A stretch of 64,000 bases of DNA, from the NCBI RefSeq assembly GCF_002234675.1, contig NC_019866.2:23861955-23925954 (forward strand), given 5' to 3'. Shown one piece after another: positions 1-12,196 of the stretch. Origin of the DNA: Oryzias latipes (taxonomy: Eukaryota > Chordata > Actinopteri > Beloniformes > Adrianichthyidae). The notes below the pieces were generated by a model. The model worked only from the letters and a program-made list of their open reading frames with translations, was not told the origin of the DNA and did not search any database. The translations under genes and the position numbers were made by a program. The number at the start of each line of letters is the position of its first letter. The stretch's first letter is position 1.

Positions 1-1290
1 AAGTCATTATTTTTTGGGAGTGGTTTTACTTTTGGATTTATTTTTTAACTTCGAGATGTTTCATTTTGTTTATACCAAATACTAATTTTAATCTATTCCA
101 TGTTTTTATTTCATTAAATTAACATTTCTTTTTTTTTTTTTTACCTTAGTCTCTTTTCTGATATACATACCTCTTTTATACATTTTATCTCCACTGTTTC
201 CCAGCTTGTTTGTGATTCTAATTTCTTTACATTCATTTTTTTCATTGTTTTTCTTTTAATGCTTTTATTTTATATTTTGTTTTGTGTGTTTGAATGGTGT
301 TGTACCTGAAACACTTTGTGTTCATATGAAAAGTGCTGCAAAAGTCCAACAGTGCATCAGCTTCAACGTTAACTCTCCTGCACTTCCTCTGTTGTCCTCC
401 TGAGGGCGCTGCTGTCCAACCAAAGTCCTTTCTAGTGAGCAAGGACAGCAGAGAAGCTGTTCCCTCCGCTGTGATGGTGTCACGCGCACTGGGGACGGGA
501 TGAGCCCACAGAGAGGGTTATGGATCCAGAGGTGGGAGGTCTGATGGAGAATTTGAGTTTCACCAAATCTTTCTTTGCTTCAAAGCAAAGGAGACCAGTC
601 AGTGTGTTTGATTTAATCTAAAAGGCCAGACAAACTGTGAGATGACTCACAGGTGGATGACTCACCCCCGCTGCTGTGTGTGCGTGATGTTTCTCCTAAC
701 CCTTTCGCTCTTTACCACATTATCTCTGTCCTACGACTGCCCGGCGGCCTCCACCTCTGCAGCCTTTTTATTGGGTTCTTCTCTTCAGAACAAAAGCCTT
801 TTTCTGCGTTTTCCAGCAGCCCAGGATGTGAAGGCTGCCTCCTGAAACGTATGCAGTGAAACACCTGTGTGTAAAATGTCTGTTTGGAAACGTGTGCACC
901 TAAAGCGTCTGCTGTCGTGTTGGAACTGAGGCAGAACCAGTTTGTTTAGGGGATAACCGTGTGCTGGTCAGAAGACCGGAGGTGCAGGAAGAGACCAGAC
1001 CTCCTGTTCTGTTGATACTCCAAACACACACCACTCACAATAAGTTACTATGAAAAACGCTGTGGACGTGGTAAACACAGTTTCTGTTCAACTTCACAGA
1101 TGTTCAGGATATTGTGACAGACACACCTCATTGTGTGTTTTCCACATAATGGTCTCACTGGGTTCAGTATTTTGCCAAAACCAAAGAATTCTTAATAAAA
1201 AACCTTTTGAATGTCACAACCCTGTCAACATTGAACCAGGTTCATCATTCAAACAGCCTTGAACACACAACGCCGCTGAACAGCACCACC
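1..1290. other. AT-rich stretch with no recognisable gene
   Basis: I see no exon-like segment with conserved protein content. The first 350 bases are strongly AT-rich with T-runs, and the rest is ordinary non-coding sequence. Short open frames here have no recognisable domains. Confidence 0.5.
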
Positions 1291-1294
1291 CGAC

Positions 1295-2175
1295 CACCGC
1301 GCCAGCAGGTTGACAGACAGTCAGGTGTTGCAGGTGAACTTATCTCAAAGTGTCATCAGCAGACTTGCATCAAGACTCTGAACTACAGAGTTTTTGACCG
1401 ACCTAGGAGAGGAGCCCCGCCCCCCAGTGACAGACCACAACCAGAACCAGAACCTAAGGAGCTATGACCTCAGACTTGGTCTAGCAAACGCCACACAGCT
1501 GCAGGCCCGACGAACCATTCAGAACCGACTCCACCACTTTGAATGGCATGACAGATGATGCTGCAGGTGACTCCACCCACACCAAGACACTGTTTGTAGT
1601 ACAGACCATGTGACCTTTGCACCAATGGTCTACGGTCCTGTTCACTGATGCACAAATGATGGTCGTCAGCGTTTCAGGAGAAGCGAGCAATACGCAGAGG
1701 TCAACATGATCTCCAGGGTTCAAATTGGTGGAGAAGGAGCAACAGTCTGGGCAGGCATTACCAGTCAGAGATAAATCATTTGGGTTACTGTAGATGGTCC
1801 AGTCACTGCAGGTTCTGACCTCAGAGACATCATAGAATCATCCGCATCCCTGAAATCCATCAGAACACCCCCCAACTTTCTGTTCATGAATGATAATGCT
1901 CCACCATATTGTCGCAGCTGGACTTCAGGAAGTGGGAGTGGCCTCATATGGTTTGGCCAGCAATGACCTCTGACCTGATCCAGTCTGGGTTCAGGTCTGG
2001 GAGCAGCTGAAGCAGAGACTGGATGATCGGACCCCCGAGTGACCTGGCAGAACTGCATGTAGAACTTGTGGAAGAGTGGACCGCCTCAGAACGACATCAT
2101 GAGGTTATTGAGGAGCAGGAACCATCGCTGTCATCGCAACAAATAGTGGGAAAACCCGCCACTGACATGGTCAAT
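1295..2175 (+). pseudogene. Tc1-like transposase relic
   Basis: Conceptual translation in shifting frames gives a recognisable Tc1/mariner-type transposase. Around 1,330-1,380 there is a helix-turn-helix-like piece (LSQSVISRL). At 1,390-1,530 follows a block containing DRPRRGAPP and then ANATQLQAR. At 1,720-1,760 there is a [11 protein letters not shown] block. At 1,885-1,915 there is NDNAPPYC, the family's second catalytic Asp region. At 2,020-2,105 there is a C-terminal block with PPSDLAELHVELVEEW. Several stops and frameshifts separate the blocks, so this is a dead copy. I did not find convincing terminal inverted repeats. Tc1 elements are abundant in teleosts, which fits the host assignment. 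Confidence 0.8.
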
Positions 2176-2389
2176 TTTTGTTTTTTTATGGCAATCTATA
2201 TTACTGTTGTAATTTTTGGGGTAGTAAATATCAAACTAATGATAAAAGTGTTTCTTTTCAAAAGGAATTTAGACATATTTGATTAAAATTTTGACCAAAT
2301 TGGAAAAGAACTCATGTAAATAACAATGTCCCTTAAGCTATTGTGAGGAGCATACTTGACAGCTGATCCTCAGCATCCCTGTCATTCTG

Positions 2390-2891
2390 TTAAAGTCCCA
2401 CTCCAATCATCTTCTGATCTATTTTCAAAGCGTTCCCTGAGATCTTTTAGTATGATGACGTCATTTTTCAGCCAAAATTAAAAAAAACTGTGTCGTTTTC
2501 TGGGACATAGAGTCTGCAGAGCGACAGGAGTTCATTAGAACTTCACCTCTGAGCTGGGGACCATTGGTGCGGAGAAAGCGTGCCTGACTGTAAATCATCT
2601 CATTGTTTACACTCTCTCCCACTAGCTTACAGCTCTTGTCTGTTGGTGGATGTACTGGAATGGGGCGGAGCCGGAAGCTTGTGACCTACTGATTGTAGCA
2701 CTTATGTCACAGCTACAAGCTTTGACCTTTCTTTAATCTGCTCCTAATTTGTAATGATTTGAATGAGGAAATACTCAGAGGTGTAATTTTAAGCTTGATT
2801 TTTTAAAATATCATGTCCTCCATCATTGGAAAATGACACAAGAACAGGTTAAAACACCAAAAACATGATTCTTATTGGAGTGGATCTTTAA
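2390..2891 (+). mobile_element. TTAA-flanked ~500-bp MITE, full-length copy
   Basis: The segment starts TTAA-AGTCCCACTCCAAT and ends ATTGGAGTGGATCT-TTAA, so it has inverted termini flanked by the tetranucleotide TTAA on both sides. It contains no coding capacity. TTAA duplication is the signature of piggyBac-type transposition; assignment to that superfamily is an inference. Related copies lie near 6.1, 20.0, 23.7, 43.5, 51.0 and 59.2 kb. Confidence 0.75.
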
Positions 2892-3628
2892 CACAATTTT
2901 TCTTGAATGTCGCAACTGTGATGTGGTTGTCTGTAACATAGAAACCAGCTCATAAAAAAAACAGCAACAAGACGGTGAATGTATAACTGAAAACACGAAG
3001 ACCTATAGATCATATGAGCAATCACATAATTCTCCCCTGAGAAGAAGAACACACCAACAACAATAAAAAATTTAAATGGACAGACAGGAAATAACTGTGA
3101 CATTACAGGGACTTTATCACACAAACACACCATACCGTTAATGTTATCTCCCAGAAACAGCAAAAGTACAACAAAAAGACAGCTAGCTGATCAGACTAAC
3201 TATTATTGGACTGAAAGGACACTAGTAATAATTGAGTGAAAGAACAAACAAGAACTTCCAGTTTTCAGTAACCTGTACTCAAGTGGATGAGGGATCCGTA
3301 GTTGGCAACCGGGTTCTCTGACACCCAGACGCCTCTGAAACAGACTCACTTCAGCAGGAGAAAAATGTGGACCGATGAACGTCTGCTCTTCAAAAGACGT
3401 GATTCTCCCTTTTGAAAGCTGAGCCTTTGGTACCAACACCTGCTGAAACAGCTGCTGCTCTAAAACATCTGCATCAAAAACATTTACATGTGAAGCATTC
3501 ACACCTGCGGTGTCTGCGTCTGAAGCCTTTGTTCTGAAACAGCTGAATCTAAAATCTGCACATCTGCATTGTGTGCATCTGTTTTGAAACACCTCCTCAA
3601 CTCTACCGCATTAGAAGACTCTACCTAA

Positions 3629-4273
3629 AGGCCCGTACACACCGGGACGAATATTCGCCAGCGTTTTTCGCCACGTTTTTTGTGTTCACACCCAGGCGAT
3701 TTTCGCTGACGATGAGCCGAGCGAACATGCAATTTCATTCCCTGACATTAGATGGCGCTTAATGTAAACAGAAATACTCCTGTACACAAGGTGGCGCTGC
3801 GCAACTTTAGGCTTCTTAAAGTCGCTTTTCACTCAGAAGAAGAGAGCAAGTATTTACGCGCTTGTCAGAATCATACAAAGAAAACATGAATATTTCAAGC
3901 ATCGAGGATATTTTAGAATGTCCGTCATTATTTCTTCGCGGCAGTGTAGACGCTACTTGACGTCTATCTTCTTCGCTGGTATGTGTGCTCAGCAAGGCAG
4001 TTTTGTGTTTGAGCGCCCCCAAGTTGTGTTTTACTGTAACTTCAGAAGCTCCAGACACGTGTGCAAAAGCGCCATTCTCATTGGTCGAATAGATTTCGAC
4101 GCGACGCGTCGGAAAGAAAAACGAACCCGAGGCGTTTTTTTTTTTTGACGCTTTGACGCGTGGCGTTTTTTCGCGTCGGTGTGCACACTCACATTGGTGC
4201 CCTTTGTTTAGCCACGAGGCGATAAACGTCAGCGAAAATCGCCGGCGAAATTCGTCCCGGTGTGAACGGGCCT
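3629..4273. mobile_element. Harbinger-like MITE with TAA target duplication
   Basis: The ends are inverted: the left end reads AGGCCCGTACACACCGGGAC and the right end is the complement of AGGCCCGTTCACACCGGGAC. A TAA trinucleotide flanks each side (3,626-3,628 and 4,274-4,276), which fits the 3-bp TWA duplications of PIF/Harbinger elements. The interior is rich in CGCC/GGCG motifs that form further imperfect palindromes. It has no transposase. Confidence 0.75.
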
Positions 4274-4276
4274 TAA

Positions 4277-6077
4277 GGAATGTCACAAAAGCTGAATTGG
4301 TCTTTTTTTTAACCTGTTCATTTATCTAGGATTTGTAATTTACTTTTTTTGAAACATCTTTATGTTGTAAAACATAAGAAGTGAAGGACTGAGAACGAAG
4401 CGAAATGACAATATAGATGACCTCTGACCGTCCACTCTGTCAGCCAATCGGCAGCTCTTTGCTTTAAAGATCTGCACCAATCTGTGGAGCCCAGGAGGCA
4501 CCTGAGGATGAGAGGCCTGACTTGGGCCGGTCTCCATGGTAACAGCATCCTTGCCAGAGGAGCTCTTTCCTTCGTTTTCACGTCCCTCCCGTCCACTCGA
4601 GCCTCCTGCGCTGTTTTTCTTCTCGCTGTCTCTCGCCAGCCTTCACATTGTCACTCTCCTCTTTTCCTGCCGTCCTCCTCCTCCTGCTCCTCCTTCTCCA
4701 CACAGATCTGTATTTCAGTCATTCTGTGTGAAGAGGAAAGATATTTATATCCTCAGCCTCGACTGCTTAGGCCTCTTCCAGAAAGGTGTTAAAACTGTCT
4801 GTAAGCCGTGTGCCAGTATACTCTAATACTATCGTCTTTGTCCCTTTTCCCCAGAAAGACAAAAGTCAAAGGACCAAATCATATTGGGCTAATTTGCAGG
4901 GTATCTATGGTGATAAAGTCTTTTGAACACTTTGTCTTGTCTCACCTTAAAGCAATTATTCTGGATGTAGTGCAGTTTGATAAAAAAAGAAGCCAACAGA
5001 TCTATTGATTATGCTGTTGACCTGAACTGTCATTTCATCCTCCCTCATCCTGTCCCACACAGAGACTGTCTAACACCATAATTCCAGCCCTGCTCCCAGA
5101 AAAAGGCCTCCATGCTTTATGTGCCTGAGTCGCATACAGGTGGATCCCATACGTCCTGACAGTTGTTCATGAAGCTGTGGAAACATGTCTGTGACCCCTG
5201 GACGATCAGGAATCTCCACCAGGCTTCATCCTCTCACCGCTGCAATCCTCTCCGTTCACCAACAGCTGCACGTCTGGACAGCTGACTGTCAAACACCTGA
5301 TGAAAGCATCCTCATCATCTGCATCTTGGATGGACAGAAGCCAGCCTATACAAAAAAGAGATAGACCATCTGAATTCAGGGTGCAGTTTAAGCAGCATGG
5401 AGCTCAGTTATTTTTAGAACGTTGTTGGGTATTATGTATTTTGACAGTTTGTTCAAATACAAAAGCAAAATATCTTTAAACGGCCTTTTCTTATTGTGCT
5501 CCAATGAAAACCATCCAATTTTATCCAATCCTGAGAACAATTAAAATGTGATTTCATCCCTACAGGAATTACTCAACAGCTGAAGGATGGATCAGCCGTT
5601 TGCCCCACTGACCAGTTAAATGTTTGATAATTTCATGGACTGGTCTGTATCAGGCTGAAGTTGGAGCCACAGTTTATTAGCTTTCACTTTGACAATTAAG
5701 AGAAAAGTTAAAGCCAAATCTATTAATCCCTTCAAAATTGGTCCTACAGAAGATGAAGATGCAGCAAAACAAAGTTGCCTGTTTGTGAAATGTGTTTTTT
5801 GATTTGAGAGAACCCATTCAAGGCAATATTAAAGGGTTGGGTTTTTTTTTCCTAAGAAAAACGAAAACACCAAGAAACTAAAACACTAAAACACCCAGTT
5901 AAATATAAAAACATAATTGGGTAAAGATTGAATTAAAATGATCAACACGTAAAACCTTAAATTTCTTTTTCCAACTAAAACAAATGTGTAAACCTGTCTG
6001 AATTGGTCATTAAATTGTTTTTTGACCACAACTTAAACTTCAAATCAATCACTGCAGCTTTTCTGTATTTGAATCTC
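4277..6077. other. Intergenic sequence, nothing recognised
   Basis: I see no conserved coding segment, RNA gene or clear repeat boundary here. The sequence has a pyrimidine-rich patch near 4,560-4,720 and is otherwise AT-rich. Confidence 0.4.
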
Positions 6078-6260
6078 TTAAAGACCCTCTCCAGTGAAAA
6101 CCGTGGTGTTTTAACAAGTTCTTGCAGCATTTTGCTCATTATGGAGAACAAATATATATATATATATTGACTTATTTATAATAAAGATTAAAACAACATT
6201 TCTGAGTATTTCTTTATTTAAATCATAGCGAATCAGGAGCAGATGAAAAATAAGAAAAAC
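6078..6260 (-). mobile_element. Truncated copy of the TTAA-flanked MITE
   Basis: The + strand begins TTAAAGACCCTCTCC and continues with the GTGTTTTAAC and TTTCTGAGTATTTCTTTA segments seen, reverse-complemented, at the right end of the full copy at 2,390-2,891. The other end is missing. Confidence 0.6.
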
Positions 6261-7327
6261 TTCCATCAATGCAACATTTAGAATTTGGCTCACTATAGTC
6301 TGAGTCTTCAAAGCCTTTAAATCCTTGAGACATGCTGGAAGTTTTGTGAACTGGGAGACTTCTCTTGGTTTAATAGACAAATATAGCCAGCATCATCATG
6401 TAACAACTGAAAGGAATTGTTATTGCTTTAAAGGACAATTGACTTTCACGTGTCCTTTAATGAGGAGGTCATCGGATTGTCCCTCTCAACTAAAGCACGC
6501 CCTCACAGTTGATGAATTACACTTAAGTCATTTCAGAAGTTTTTGTTTTTTAAGGACAGCAACCATTCAACCACCTTTTGAAAGGTTTTAGCACTCTGCT
6601 TTAAAATAATAACACTGTTTTAGCCACAAAGAGTGCATTCATGTTTTTTTTATTTTCTGCCACCTAAACTGCCTTTCGAATGTTTCCTGTACTTTTTAAA
6701 TCAAAATTTCCCTTTTAAAATATATGTCTGACATAAAATTGTATCATTATCTATCTGCTGAGCTCCCATCACTTTATTACACAACCCGTAAAGGTTACAA
6801 TTTTCACTTTATCCAATGAAAACATGCTTGGAACTGGACTGGGCCCAACACAGATTTGTTTTAACTGTTTGCATGTAAGAGAAATTGGAGATTTGCAGTA
6901 TGATATTACGAGTTCTTGACTTAGCTGACTCGGCTGCAGTTTTTGGAATGTTTGACTGGATTTCTTTTTCTTATGGAGCTTTTTTGTTTGTGAGGAAACT
7001 CGTGCGGTCTTCATTTCTTAGATCTGAGGAAATACATTGATCAACAGACTCGTGACTTCAGTCAGTCTGGCTGGAATAAACCTTTTTTTTGTCTGATTCA
7101 ACTTGCGATGAATAGTCAGGAGAACTAAACTTAGAAGCCAATCTGTTCTTTCTTATGATATTTTTCTTAAGAGGGACAACAATATGTTAAACGTTTTGAT
7201 GTTGGACAACCATAAATAATGCAATATACTTTTGCAGGAGTAAAAGCCAATATGTTTTTGTTTTTATATCATGCAGGAGGTTGGAAACAAGGCATTCCTA
7301 CAAAGGAACATTAAAAGATGATAAAAT

Positions 7328-7590
7328 AGTAGGGCTGCACTGTGGCGCCTCCCAGTGAGAAGGTGCTGGTTGGAATCCCAGCTGTGCGGAGTGTGCATGT
7401 TCTCCTCCTCCAAAAACATGCTTCATAGGTTAGTTGGTGATTCTAATTTGTCCCTAGATGGGAATGTGAGCCTGTGTAGTTGGCACTGCGACACACTGGC
7501 AACCCATCCACTGTGTGTCCTGCATTCACTCCAGCAACGTTGTGACCCCAAAAGGGCTGAAGTGGGTTTAGAGAATGGATGGACCAGAAA
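7328..7590 (+). repeat. SINE-like repeat, degraded
   Basis: The sequence begins GGGCTGCACTGTGGCG and contains GGAGTGTGCATGTTCTCC, and it ends with GGGTTTAGAGAATGGATGGA. These are hallmarks of the common tRNA-derived SINE group of fish genomes. An internal promoter remnant (GGTTGGAATCCCA) is at about 7,368-7,381. It is truncated and diverged. Confidence 0.7.
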
Positions 7591-7798
7591 AGACAGCGCT
7601 TTAAGGAATGAATAATAACTGTTCAACTGTATGTCACAAATTACAACTCAAGAATATCTGAATTAGGATAAAGTGGAGGACTAAAATGTATTGTTTGGGC
7701 TGTCATATTCAACATCTACATGATTATTAAAGCAAAGTGCTGCAACTGTTTTATCTGAATTCAACACTTAAGCAGATTTAAATAATCCGAAATTGCCC

Positions 7799-7910
7799 GG
7801 TTAGTGAAGGTTGCGTCAGGAAGGGCATCCGGCGTAAAACATTGCCAAATTTATCATGCGACTTGTTTGCTGTGGCGACCCCTGATGGGAGAAGCCGAAA
7901 GTGGAAGGAA
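7799..7910 (+). repeat. LINE/SINE 3' tail fragment
   Basis: Contains AAGGGCATCCGGCGTAAAAC followed by GCTGTGGCGACCCCTGATGG and GAAGCCGAAAG. This is the 3' tail shared by several fish LINEs and the SINEs they mobilise. A shorter piece of the same tail is at about 18,665-18,705. Confidence 0.65.
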
Positions 7911-8029
7911 GGAAATACAGAATTTAGACACGGGTTGAAATTAGTATAAGATTATTGATAAATGATTATTACATTATACGATGCCATATAATATTAGACA
8001 ATGACTGCAGCAAAAACTTTCTAGGAGTT

Positions 8030-8604
8030 TGAGTGGCTCTACAAGAAATCCCGCATTCGGCGCGGTCCTTAAACGCAACACAGAGAGGAAGAAAGGCGCG
8101 TCTGTCTCCCTGACTTTCTCTCTCTCAGTTTTCGTCGAATCTATTTTTAGCTCAGCAGACTGGTCACGTGGCAGGATGACGTCGGTAATGTTGTTGTCGG
8201 TAGAGTGCGCGAGCGCGGAGGAGGGGCAGAGACTGTCAACATGGAGGTGTTGAAGCTCCCGCCTTTCAGCTGCAGCTTCTCCTGAAGCCCGGAGGCCGTC
8301 TGCGGGGGCCGTCAGCGGGCCTTGGGAGGGGGGACACGCCGACCCCTGGGTGGACAGCGAGCCCCGGCCGCTCTCAGGGGCCGACGGGAGTTCACCTCAA
8401 CCTCGCCGACATCCACGCCACAGAAAGCACCGTGACGCAGAGAGGAGCGCGCGCGGGTGTGCGCGCGCGCAGGACTACTGCGAATGCGTGCGTGTCGCCT
8501 GTGTTCCTACAGAGTGGCGTTTGTGCCGTCGAGCCGCTGACGTCATCTCTACGACCCGCGTCCTCTCCCGGAACGTTGGAGTGTCCTCGTGGCCGGACCG
8601 ACAG
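8030..8604 (+). promoter_or_regulatory. hdac5: CpG-rich distal promoter and 5' leader, probably of hdac5
   Basis: The sequence changes abruptly from AT-rich to GC- and CpG-rich and holds a cluster of promoter elements. These are a perfect MEF2 consensus CTATTTTTAG at 8,141-8,150, an E-box CACGTG at 8,165-8,170, and a CRE-like TGACGTCG at 8,177-8,184. The start site is probably shortly after these. A 14-codon upstream reading frame (ATG 8,241, stop ending 8,285) lies in the putative leader. Assignment to hdac5 rests on the exon at 8,605-8,632 having the correct phase for the 21,747 acceptor. An unseen divergent gene to the left cannot be excluded. Confidence 0.65.
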
Positions 8605-8632
8605 ATGCTGACAGCTGACCACCTGGAGACGG
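8605..8632 (+). CDS. hdac5: Candidate distal first coding exon of hdac5
   Basis: The first ATG in this frame opens a 9-codon segment, MLTADHLET, plus one base before a GT donor (CGG|GTAACT at 8,633). The one leftover base is exactly what the acceptor at 21,741-21,746 needs. Joining gives ...[14 protein letters not shown]..., which has the same shape as the start of other class IIa deacetylases, where a short variable peptide precedes a DG motif and a (Q/S)-L-(E/Q)-L-L motif. The resulting protein would be 1111 residues. The ATG context is weak (C at -3). This exon is inferred, not proven, and could instead be an untranslated exon. Confidence 0.5.
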
Positions 8633-10096
8633 GTAACTAACGCCGTTTGACCGGGACTTCACCGGCTTTAGTCTGCGGCCGGTTAGTGGGACTGGAACCG
8701 GTCCAGGCTGCATCTGTTCCAGGGGCGCTACAGCAGAGCGGGCACGGAGGGGCCCCCAAGTAAAGTGGTCTCTCCGGCTTGAGGTCCCCTTCACCTGTCC
8801 TGGGTGCTAATTAGTGGATTTGAATGAGCGATCCTCTAAAAACCTTCAGATTCATAAAAATGTCTTTTGCATCTTTATAAATAGCAAGCTGCTTTGCGTA
8901 AATGCACGTGTGTTCTCTGCCTCCTTTGATCCTTCAAAGGGCCATGGCAATGAGAGATGGACCTTTGTACTCACGTTACCGTGTCTTCATGCTTTACCGA
9001 GGGGATGCTGACAGAGGAGAAACATCAGCTCAGACAGGACAATTAACTTAGGAAATCTTTACTATTGTGAGTTCTGGGTGTTTCGTAGCGTCCAAATTCT
9101 CTGGAATTGCTCCAGAAACCAGCTAGTATTATTTAGTATTATTTCACAGAGAAATACATTGCTGTGTTTCGTATTGTAGACTTATCTTTACTGCGTGTCA
9201 CAGACCATCACTCCTTCGGTTCTGGCTCTGATGCTGCATTCACCCCAAGCATGTCATGCGGAAATTCTGGAATGCGGGTATAGTCCATAGTGTTCACACT
9301 GGACAAGCAAGAAGGGGATTCTTGTTCTTCTTCTACTGTTTACTAGCGCATGTCCGCCACCTACAGTTAAGATGCTTTGTGTGAAACGTTAAAGCAGAGC
9401 AAAGCTCACAAATCTGCCTCCAGGCTTTTTCTTTTCCAGATCTATTCTGATATATATCGGTGTCATAGAATTCCGGCTGGACACAAATCGCAATGATGAA
9501 TTTCTCCTCCATGATCAACTTTTAAGTGGTTGGCACGTCTGTGAAACCGTCCCAACGTCATCACCAGATCCGAGTCCCTGATTGGTTCGACCTGGTTTAG
9601 CTTGTAATGCACGTGGGGCCCGGAAACTGACTCTTCATTGGAAGTGTCTACTTGAACGTGCGTTTCCGAGGGTGGTGTGAGCGTAGCTTTAGCCTCATAG
9701 GATTGCAGTATAATAATTATAGTATATTTACCAAATCTCTGTAGTTACTCAAAGTTCTATCTTAATAACGCAACTTGCTGAAGGTAAAACCAAACACAAT
9801 GATGCTCAACTGTATGTTCACATCAGCTTCTATGAGTTTTTATTTTTTGCCACCGAACGACACTTTTTGTTGTGTAAATCGTTGAGTTGTCTCACGCTCA
9901 GTTCTCAGTTCATATGAGCGCCAACACAAAAGTGGTTCGGCACCAGATCTCACATCAGCACCTCATGTTGCAGCTGGAGGTTCGGGCGGCTGAAGGGTGG
10001 TCGGTTCTGTCACTGCAGACAGATTTTCCTCTCTTTTTTTCAGCTTGTTTCATTCTTACCTGTCTTCATTTCACTGCACAAAACCTGACGTGGCCG

Positions 10097-10610
10097 TAGT
10101 CACAGCTGCCCTTACGAGTGGATATGTGGCGTTTGCGGTGGCCCGCCTGAAATATCCAGGGTTGTAGAGCGCTCTGGGAGCCCATTGAGAAAAAAATATT
10201 TCTGCACATTTTTTCCTGTGGACATGTTGCGAGTGACAGGTCGTAGTGAACACCGATACAACATTTGAGAGGAAGTAGGGGGAAATAGGTAAAACACAGG
10301 TATGTTCTGTTGGTGTCCTATGAATGTCTGATAAGAACTGTAGTACGGTGGAGGGACACCTAACCACAGCATCACCGTACGTCACAAGTGTGTGCAACTT
10401 TTATCATCCTTAACGTCTTGATACATTTACAACATGCACAGCAATGGTATGTTTCATTTTCAATACATCCCTGGAGGTGGTCGCACGAGCCTCAAAAGAA
10501 CTGCAAGACACCCGTGATCCTTTTAGGACCCTCTACGGTCCTGGAAAACCGAAACCCCACAGCCCTCGTACAGGTCAACCCTCCGTATGGGTGCGTGTGA
10601 CCGAGGTTTA
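10097..10610 (+). repeat. Unclassified dispersed repeat, copy 1
   Basis: It shares several blocks with 31,307-31,995. Examples are the opening TAGTCACAGCTGCCCTTACG, the GGACATGTTGCGAGTGACAG block, and the closing region from TTCATTTTCAATACATCCCT to CGTATGGGTGCG. I do not recognise the family and see no coding capacity. Confidence 0.55.
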
Positions 10611-10940
10611 AACTAGATTTGTCAGGTACGTCTAAGTTTGAATCAAACAAGCTGTTTAAAAACAGCCCTTTAATGTCTAAGGGATGTTGATTGAAGTGAA
10701 GTTGCGTCTAAACGGCTTATTGAAACTAATCAGCTCACGTGAGATAAAGAGAAACCAGAGCCGTCTGCTCTGCGTCTTCTGATCTGGGGCAGAAGGTTGG
10801 TGGTGAAAAGTGGACACTTCACCGTTATCTCAGCTTTGAAGCTCACCACAGAGAAAACAAAACCAAGACAAGAAGTGGATTGTTTCACGGATTAGTGAAA
10901 AAGAAAAGGTCTTGAAGATGTGAGACAGACTCTGACAACT

Positions 10941-11236
10941 GTGGGGTTGCACAAAGGTGTAGTGCTTACCCCACGGTGAGAAGACCCTGGTTCGAATCCT
11001 GGATGGATCTTTCTGTGGGTTTGGTTTGTTCCAGAGCACTCCCGCTTCCACAGTCCTGAAGTAGGATTCAAAGGTTGATTTGTGACTAAATAGTTTCTTA
11101 AGTGTGTCTGTGTGTGGCGATGGATTGTCCACTTGCTAAGGATGTGCCTTACCTTCGCCCTACGGTAGCTGGGATGGACGTCAGTAACCCCTGTGACTCT
11201 GCACAGGACAAAGTGGGTTTAGAAGCTGGATGGACA
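10941..11236 (+). repeat. tRNA-derived SINE, degraded
   Basis: A clear RNA polymerase III B box, GGTTCGAATCC, lies at 10,989-10,999. The 3' part reads GTAGCTGGGATGGA and then CCCTGTGACTCTGCACAGGA, ending in GGGTTTAGAAGCTGGATGGA, which is a typical fish SINE/LINE tail. It does not fold as an intact tRNA. Confidence 0.7.
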
Positions 11237-11757
11237 AACTGCTGTGAAATCACAGATCTGCTATCAACACATGAACACTCCTCACACAACAAAGTGAGTA
11301 GTTCTAAATGGGTTCTACTTATTTGTCCATTGAGTTGACCAGAACTTTAAATGGGTACTGTGAGAGCTGAAGAGCAGAAACTTGACACATGCTAAGTAGG
11401 CCTGGGCGAAAAATCGATTGAATGAATTAATTCGAATTTTTTATTCCGGGTGATTTCAAAAATAACTAAGTCAAGTTTTTATGTGGCGGGTTTTTGGCTC
11501 CCCAGAGCTTCCGTAGCGCTAGTTTTACACGGCAGTATGGCACGCGACAAACAACAACCTTTCCTAAGAAAGGAATAAAATCATCTGTTGTTTGGACCTG
11601 GTACGGGTTTACTGCCACAGACGTGGAGGAAGAGACCCCCCCCCCCCCCCCACGCTGCAACATTTGCCTAAAGCCCATCGCAGTCAAAGGCAGCAGCACC
11701 ACAAACCTATTCCAACACCTGGGGGAAACCTGTTATACTGTTCTCCTTCCCTCCGTA

Positions 11758-12121
11758 ACACCACTCACTCACTCACTCACTCACTCACTCACTCACTCAC
11801 TCACTCACTCACTCACTCACTCACTCACTCACTCACTCACTCACTCACTCACTCACTCACTCACTCACTCACTCACTCACTCACTCACTCACTCACTCAC
11901 TCACTCACTCACTCACTCACTCACTCACTTAATCACTCACTCACTCACTCACTTAATCACTCACTCACTCACTCACTCACTCACTCACTCACTCACTCAC
12001 TCACTCACTCACTCACTCACTCACTCACTCACTCACTCACTCACTCACTCACTCACTTAATCACTCACTCACTCACTCACTTAATCACTCACTCACTCAC
12101 TCACTCACTCACTCACTCACT
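11758..12121 (+). repeat. (ACTC)n microsatellite, about 360 bp
   Basis: Tetranucleotide ACTC/TCAC repeats extend for about 360 bases, interrupted by TTAATCACTCAC variants at about 11,929, 11,952, 12,057 and 12,080. The interruptions recur in the same spacing, which suggests duplication of a longer block inside the array. Both forward frames read Ser-Leu-Thr-His repeats, which is an effect of the repeat and not a protein. Confidence 0.95.
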
Positions 12122-12165
12122 CTTGCGCGGCACGCGCTCATTCCTCTTTCACACGCTGCGTGCTG

Positions 12166-12196
<31 letters not shown>

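Larger units (their letters stand above)
8634..11388. other. First hdac5 intron, left part
   Basis: No exon is recognised. It contains a MITE-like segment at about 9,230-9,690 (starts ATGCTGCATTCACCCC), related to sequence at 57.3-58.0 kb. It also holds a dispersed repeat at about 10,097-10,610 that is repeated at 31.3-32.0 kb, and a SINE at 10,941-11,236. Confidence 0.5.

Noticed and set aside
8392..8622. Minus-strand open frame in the CpG island
   Set aside because: GC-rich sequence gives long open frames by chance; no domain or splice support for a divergent gene.
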